Below, piece by piece: positions 43,198 to 46,365 of a stretch of 46,365 nucleotides of DNA. Numbering within the stretch: the first letter of the stretch is position 1; each line of letters starts with the position of its first letter. The DNA is from an uncultured Bacteroidia bacterium (GTDB taxonomy: Bacteria; Bacteroidota; Bacteroidia; Bacteroidales; F082): positions 1 to 46,365 of the forward strand of contig CADBGN010000011.1 in NCBI GenBank assembly GCA_902794155.1. The letters are read 5' to 3'. The notes under the pieces are model-generated. The model ran no database searches. It was not told the origin of the DNA and saw nothing but the letters and a program-made list of their open reading frames with translations. The position numbers were made by a program, and so were the translations under genes.

Positions 43198-43869
43198 TTA
43201 CTTCTTTCCTTGCTTTTCCTTTTCGAGGATTTTGGTCTTCGGCTTCTCAGAGAAGGTCTTTTCCTTGCCAACAAGCTTACCGTTTTTGTAGGAAGCCTCT
43301 TTCTTGAGCGAGCCATCTTCATAGAAAGCCTGCTGCAGCCCATCGAACTGGCCGTCCTTGTATTCGATGGTCATTTTCTTGACGCCGTTTTCATAGAACC
43401 AAGTCGTCAAGCCATTGCGGTAACCGTTCTTGTATTCCGACACTTCGAGGTTGCCACCCTTTTCATAGCAAAGCACCTGCTTGCCATCCATGGCACCATT
43501 TCTATAGGTATGCATCTTGGAGAGGCGACCGCCACGGTACCATTCGCTGTACTGTCCATCGAGTTCGTCGTTCTTATACTCGGCCTTTTTCGTGATCGAA
43601 CCCGTCTTGTCAATCTCGACATAAACGCCATTACGCTTGCCGTTCAGATAATACACAATCTTCTTGGGCAGATAGGTGTTATTGTTGAAATACTCAATCC
43701 AAGCACCTTCTTTCTTCCCATTCACAACGGTACCTTCGATGATGCCATCCGATGTGGTGGTCGAGAATTTACCGTTTTGGGCTTTCGAAACATCAACACT
43801 TTCAATGGTTTGGGCAAACACAGGCATGGCAAAAAACGCCATCATAATAACAATCAAGGTTTTACGCAT
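43198..43869 (-). CDS. Secreted YwqK/MORN-repeat protein
   Basis: 223 residues. Signal peptide MRKTLIVIMMAFFAMPVFAQ has no lipobox Cys, so it is probably periplasmic or exported rather than lipidated, unlike the YwqK protein at 496-1161. About seven MORN-like units follow (NGKRNGVYVEIDKTG, NDELDGQYSEWYRGG, DGQFDGLQQAFYEDG). The C-terminus is Lys-rich. It leads an operon with the TonB receptor, 3 bases apart, which suggests an envelope role linked to it. Function unknown. Confidence 0.8.
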   Translation of the reverse strand: MRKTLIVIMMAFFAMPVFAQTIESVDVSKAQNGKFSTTTSDGIIEGTVVNGKKEGAWIEYFNNNTYLPKKIVYYLNGKRNGVYVEIDKTGSITKKAEYKNDELDGQYSEWYRGGRLSKMHTYRNGAMDGKQVLCYEKGGNLEVSEYKNGYRNGLTTWFYENGVKKMTIEYKDGQFDGLQQAFYEDGSLKKEASYKNGKLVGKEKTFSEKPKTKILEKEKQGKK

Positions 43870-43893
43870 TGTCTTATTCTTTTAATGGTTGGA

Positions 43894-43901
43894 CAAAATT
43901 A
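43894..43901 (-). promoter_or_regulatory. -7 promoter box for YwqK - TonB receptor operon
   Basis: TAATTTTG on the minus strand, 24 bases upstream of the ATG. Confidence 0.6.
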
Positions 43902-43986
43902 TAAAATTCACGGCAAACGGATGCAATTTTCGTGCAAAAACTTCATAATTCAGTTTTTTTTCGGATTTTTGTAGGAGTTAATTGCT

Positions 43987-44053
43987 TCTGGCCTCTGGCT
44001 TTTGGCCTCTGGCTGTACTGCCAAATAAGCCAATAGCCAGCAGCCAGTAGCCA
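43987..44053. repeat. Inverted heptanucleotide repeat (GGCCTCT/AGCCAGT word)
   Basis: Left arm (about 43987-44016) holds GGCCTCTGGCTTTTGGCCTC, right arm (about 44028-44053) holds AGCCAATAGCCAGCAGCC, both with a 7-base period and inverted to one another. It fills the leader of the small gene at 44065. Confidence 0.7.
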
Positions 44054-44064
44054 AAGTAATTACC

Positions 44065-44364
44065 ATGAAAAAAATCGAAGTCAAAAACTTTAAGCTCTAC
44101 ACCACTGCGGTTATCAGCATCGAGTGGAAGCAAGAACTCCTCAATGTCAACCTCGACCTCGCCATGATGCTTAAGATGATGCGCATGGAAGGTCTCACCG
44201 AAGCCGACATCGAACGTTACAGCAAAAACGGACAACCCATTCCTTTCAAGAAAGTGACGCTCATCCTCTTCCAGGACGACGACAAACCCGGACAATACTA
44301 TACTGATGAGTCATTCTGCGAGGATGACGACCCGACGGTGTTTTACGTTGAAATCAAAGAGTAA
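44065..44364 (+). CDS. Hypothetical small acidic protein
   Basis: 99 residues, soluble, with an acidic C-terminus (FQDDDKPGQYYTDESFCEDD). Strand-helix-strand pattern: IEVKNFKLYTTAVISIEW, LDLAMMLKMMRMEGLTEADI, then FKKVTLILFQDDD. No family is recognised. The codon and base use is like its neighbours. The ATG at 44065 follows 11 bases after the inverted repeat. A GATTTTTG at 43965-43972 is one base off the -7 consensus and could be its promoter. Convergent with the glutamate synthase gene; a structured repeat separates them. Confidence 0.6.
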   Translation: MKKIEVKNFKLYTTAVISIEWKQELLNVNLDLAMMLKMMRMEGLTEADIERYSKNGQPIPFKKVTLILFQDDDKPGQYYTDESFCEDDDPTVFYVEIKE

Positions 44365-44370
44365 AAAAAC

Positions 44371-44480
44371 ATCCCCCTTTGTCCTCATTGCGGGCTTGAC
44401 CCGCAATCTCCCAAACGATAGAGACTCATCTCCGCGCTTGGGAGATGGCGGATGTTCCTCCGCCATGAGGGAAAAGGGGT
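44371..44480. repeat. Three-hairpin cloverleaf repeat element
   Basis: The outer stem pairs CCCCCTTTGTCCTCAT (44373-44388) with ATGAGGGAAAAGGGGT (44465-44480), three positions imperfect. Inside are three back-to-back hairpins: TTGCGGG/CCCGCAA (44388-44406), TCTCCCAA/TTGGGAGA (44407-44414 with 44438-44445), and TGGCGGA/TCCGCCA (44446-44452 with 44459-44465). The first contains TTGCGGGCTTGACCCGCAA, a motif I recall as an interspersed repeat in other bacteria. It may also end transcription from both sides. Confidence 0.65.
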
Positions 44481-44503
44481 ATTGTTTCCTAAGCAGCTAA
44501 GCG

Positions 44504-46365
44504 TCAATGCAGGCTCTTAATGTACTCATCAATCGCCTTGGCGGCCTTCTTGCCGGCACCCATGGCGAGGATGACCGTTGCGGCACCACTCACTGCATCG
44601 CCACCAGCGAAAATGCCAGGACGTGAGGTAGTGCCCACCTCATCGGCCACGATACAACCCTTCTTATTAAGGTCAAGGTTGCGGGTCGTGCTGCCAATCA
44701 GCGGGTTCGGCGAAGTACCGAGAGCCATGATGATCATGTCGACATCGAGGACAAACTCCGAATCCTTGATCGGGACGGGGCTCCTACGGCCAGAAGCATC
44801 AGGCTCACCCAGTTCACATTTCACGCACTTAAAGCCTTTCACCCAGCCGTTTTCGTCACCCAGCACCTCGACAGGAGCCGTCAGCAGGTCGAAGATGACG
44901 CCTTCTTCCTTGGCATGATGCACCTCCTCCACTCTGGCAGGCAGCTCGGCCTCGGAACGACGGTAGACAATATGAACCTCGGCGCCGAGACGCAAGGCGG
45001 TACGCGCGGCGTCCATGGCCACATTACCGCCACCGACCACAGCAACTTTCTTACCCACATAGTTCGGGGTCTGATAGCCTTCCTTATAAGCGAAGAGCAG
45101 GTTGTTACGGGTCAGGAACTCATTGGCCGAAACCACACCGCAGAGGTTCTCGCCAGGCACGTTCAGCATCATCGGGAAGCCAGCACCCGAGCCGACAAAC
45201 ACAGCCTCAAAGCCTTCGCGTTTCATCAACTCGTCGATGGTAATGGTGCGACCGACAACCACGTCCTTCTCGAACTTGGCGCCCAACTTACGCACACTCT
45301 CCACCTCTTTCTTCACGACGGTGTCCTTCGGCAGACGGAACGACGGGATGCCATACATCAACACGCCACCCAACTCGTGCAAAGCCTCGAAGATTGTAAC
45401 ATCGTAACCCATTGACAACAAGTCTTTTGCACAGGTTAGGCCTGAAGGACCACTACCGATAATAGCCACCTTATGGCCATTCGGGATGCTTTGGCTGCTG
45501 AAATGCAGGTCGTGCTCGATGGCATAGTCGCCGACGAAACGTTCCAGCTTGCCGATAGCGATAGGCTCGAACTTCTTGCCCATCACGCAGGAACCTTCGC
45601 ACTGCGTTTCTTGCGGACACACGCGACCGCAAACGGCAGGCAGTGCAGAGTCACAACTGATGACGCCGGCAGCACCCTCGAAGTCGCCTTTGGCAACGCG
45701 GGCGATAAAGCCAGGAATGTCGACATTGACAGGGCAATGTGCCACACACTGCGGGTTCTTGCAATGTAGGCAACGCTGGGCTTCCATGATGGCCATGTCA
45801 GCCGAATAGCCCAAGCAAACCTCGTCAAAGTTGTGGGCGCGGATTTCGGGTTTCTGTTCTGGCACCGGGACGCGCTTCTTCTTGTCGAAGGTTTCTTCTG
45901 AAATGCCTCCGATGTGACACTTGTGGCCTTCAGCTTTTTCCTCGGCTTCGAGTTGCTTGCGCGTTTCCACATTGTTATACATGGCTTGACGTTTCATGGC
46001 ACCGTCGAAGTCGACATCCTTTCCGAGGAACTCGGGACCGTCGATGCAGGTGAACTTGGTCTTTCCGCCAATGCTCACACGGCAGGCACCGCACATGCCC
46101 GTACCGTCGACCATAATCGAGTTGAGCGACACCGTACAGCGGATGCCCAACTCCTCACAGGTCTTGGTGGCGAACTTCATCATGATCATAGGACCGATGG
46201 CAACGGCTTCGTCATACTGCTTGCCGCTGGCCACGAGTTGACGCAACACGTCGGTAACCAAGCCCTTACGACCCGTAGAGCCGTCATCGGAAGTGACATA
46301 CAGGTTACTGACCTCAGCCAATTCTTTCTCGAAAATCAGCAAGTCCTTGGTACGCGCACCAATGA
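44504..46365 (-). CDS. NADPH-type glutamate synthase small subunit fused to ferredoxin-NADP reductase-like domain (cut at right edge)
   Basis: The frame is open to the window edge (IGARTKDLLIFEKELAEVSN), so the start is outside; the TTG at 46342 is not a start. The visible 620 residues begin in an electron-transfer domain with the [2Fe-2S] segment GTGMCGACRVSIGGKTKF. A GltD-type subunit follows: cysteine cluster CLHCKNPQCVAHCPV, FAD site VAIIGSGPSGLTCA, NADPH site VAVVGGGNVAMDAA and the closing FAGGDAVSGAATVILAMGAG. Databases name such fusions dihydroorotate dehydrogenase electron-transfer/glutamate synthase, and NfnAB/SudAB-like transhydrogenases are related. It could therefore make glutamate or move electrons between ferredoxin and NADPH; the sequence alone does not decide. 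Confidence 0.9.
   Translation of the reverse strand, partial: IGARTKDLLIFEKELAEVSNLYVTSDDGSTGRKGLVTDVLRQLVASGKQYDEAVAIGPMIMMKFATKTCEELGIRCTVSLNSIMVDGTGMCGACRVSIGGKTKFTCIDGPEFLGKDVDFDGAMKRQAMYNNVETRKQLEAEEKAEGHKCHIGGISEETFDKKKRVPVPEQKPEIRAHNFDEVCLGYSADMAIMEAQRCLHCKNPQCVAHCPVNVDIPGFIARVAKGDFEGAAGVISCDSALPAVCGRVCPQETQCEGSCVMGKKFEPIAIGKLERFVGDYAIEHDLHFSSQSIPNGHKVAIIGSGPSGLTCAKDLLSMGYDVTIFEALHELGGVLMYGIPSFRLPKDTVVKKEVESVRKLGAKFEKDVVVGRTITIDELMKREGFEAVFVGSGAGFPMMLNVPGENLCGVVSANEFLTRNNLLFAYKEGYQTPNYVGKKVAVVGGGNVAMDAARTALRLGAEVHIVYRRSEAELPARVEEVHHAKEEGVIFDLLTAPVEVLGDENGWVKGFKCVKCELGEPDASGRRSPVPIKDSEFVLDVDMIIMALGTSPNPLIGSTTRNLDLNKKGCIVADEVGTTSRPGIFAGGDAVSGAATVILAMGAGKKAAKAIDEYIKSLH

Noticed and set aside
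44371-44480. Possible tRNA because of the cloverleaf shape
   Set aside because: Arm lengths, loops and invariant bases of tRNA are missing; there is no T-loop TTC or anticodon arm of five pairs.

Overview
The window looks like a chromosomal stretch from an anaerobic member of the Bacteroidales (Bacteroidota); I cannot place it to genus. Three things point there. Most transcription units start just downstream of a TAnnTTTG -7 box, the Bacteroidota sigma factor signature; I list sixteen. There is a PorQ-type type IX secretion protein and a TonB-dependent receptor. Family variants such as the long NusB and a fused glutamate synthase small subunit also fit. Both ends are cut genes: the N-terminus of NADP-type glutamate dehydrogenase on the left, and a glutamate synthase small subunit fused to an electron-transfer domain on the right.

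Layout. 1-5.3 kb (minus): gdhA start, then an operon guaA - LysM/periplasmic-binding fusion - YwqK lipoprotein. 5.3-13.8 kb (plus): a PrsW-like membrane protease, a divergent YchF, a GxxExxY gene inside an inverted-repeat element, idi, a porin, a YeiH-family transporter with a small membrane protein, then an amino-sugar kinase/RapZ-C fusion with a MurU-like nucleotidyltransferase (probable cell-wall sugar salvage), continuing into an AddB-like nuclease to 16.7 kb. 16.7-20.2 kb (minus): DUF721 protein/recF, porQ, nusB. 20.3-23.0 kb (plus): Dabb protein, rubrerythrin, ferritin, then a small AT-rich pair. 23.0-29.2 kb: an Fe-S aldo/keto reductase, an AtoE-type transporter and truA (minus), aat and arginine deiminase (plus), and a DUF1294 protein (minus).

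29.3-41.0 kb is the main accessory region. It is a minus-strand type I restriction-modification operon in the order hsdM - hsdS - (GHKL ATPase with DUF3883-type nuclease end) - (AlbA_2/ATPase/winged-helix regulator) - hsdR. A 56-bp degenerate copy of the hsdR 5' end lies between the GHKL gene and the regulator, exactly 1500 bp from the real one. It records how the regulator entered the operon or how hsdR was replaced. 41.0-46.4 kb holds a YwqK/TonB-receptor pair, a small orphan gene and the glutamate synthase subunit.

The window also carries many small repeats. Seven loci have heptanucleotide-periodic repeats, each with its own 7-bp word and mostly arranged as inverted arms. Two of these run into proteins: a linker in the kinase fusion and the tail of TruA. 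Two inverted-repeat elements share the same ends and hairpin but use different repeat words. A palindromic insertion lies in frame in the nucleotidyltransferase, and a roughly 110-bp three-hairpin cloverleaf element sits at 44.4 kb. No tRNA, rRNA or CRISPR array was recognised. No gene-free stretch exceeds 300 bases.
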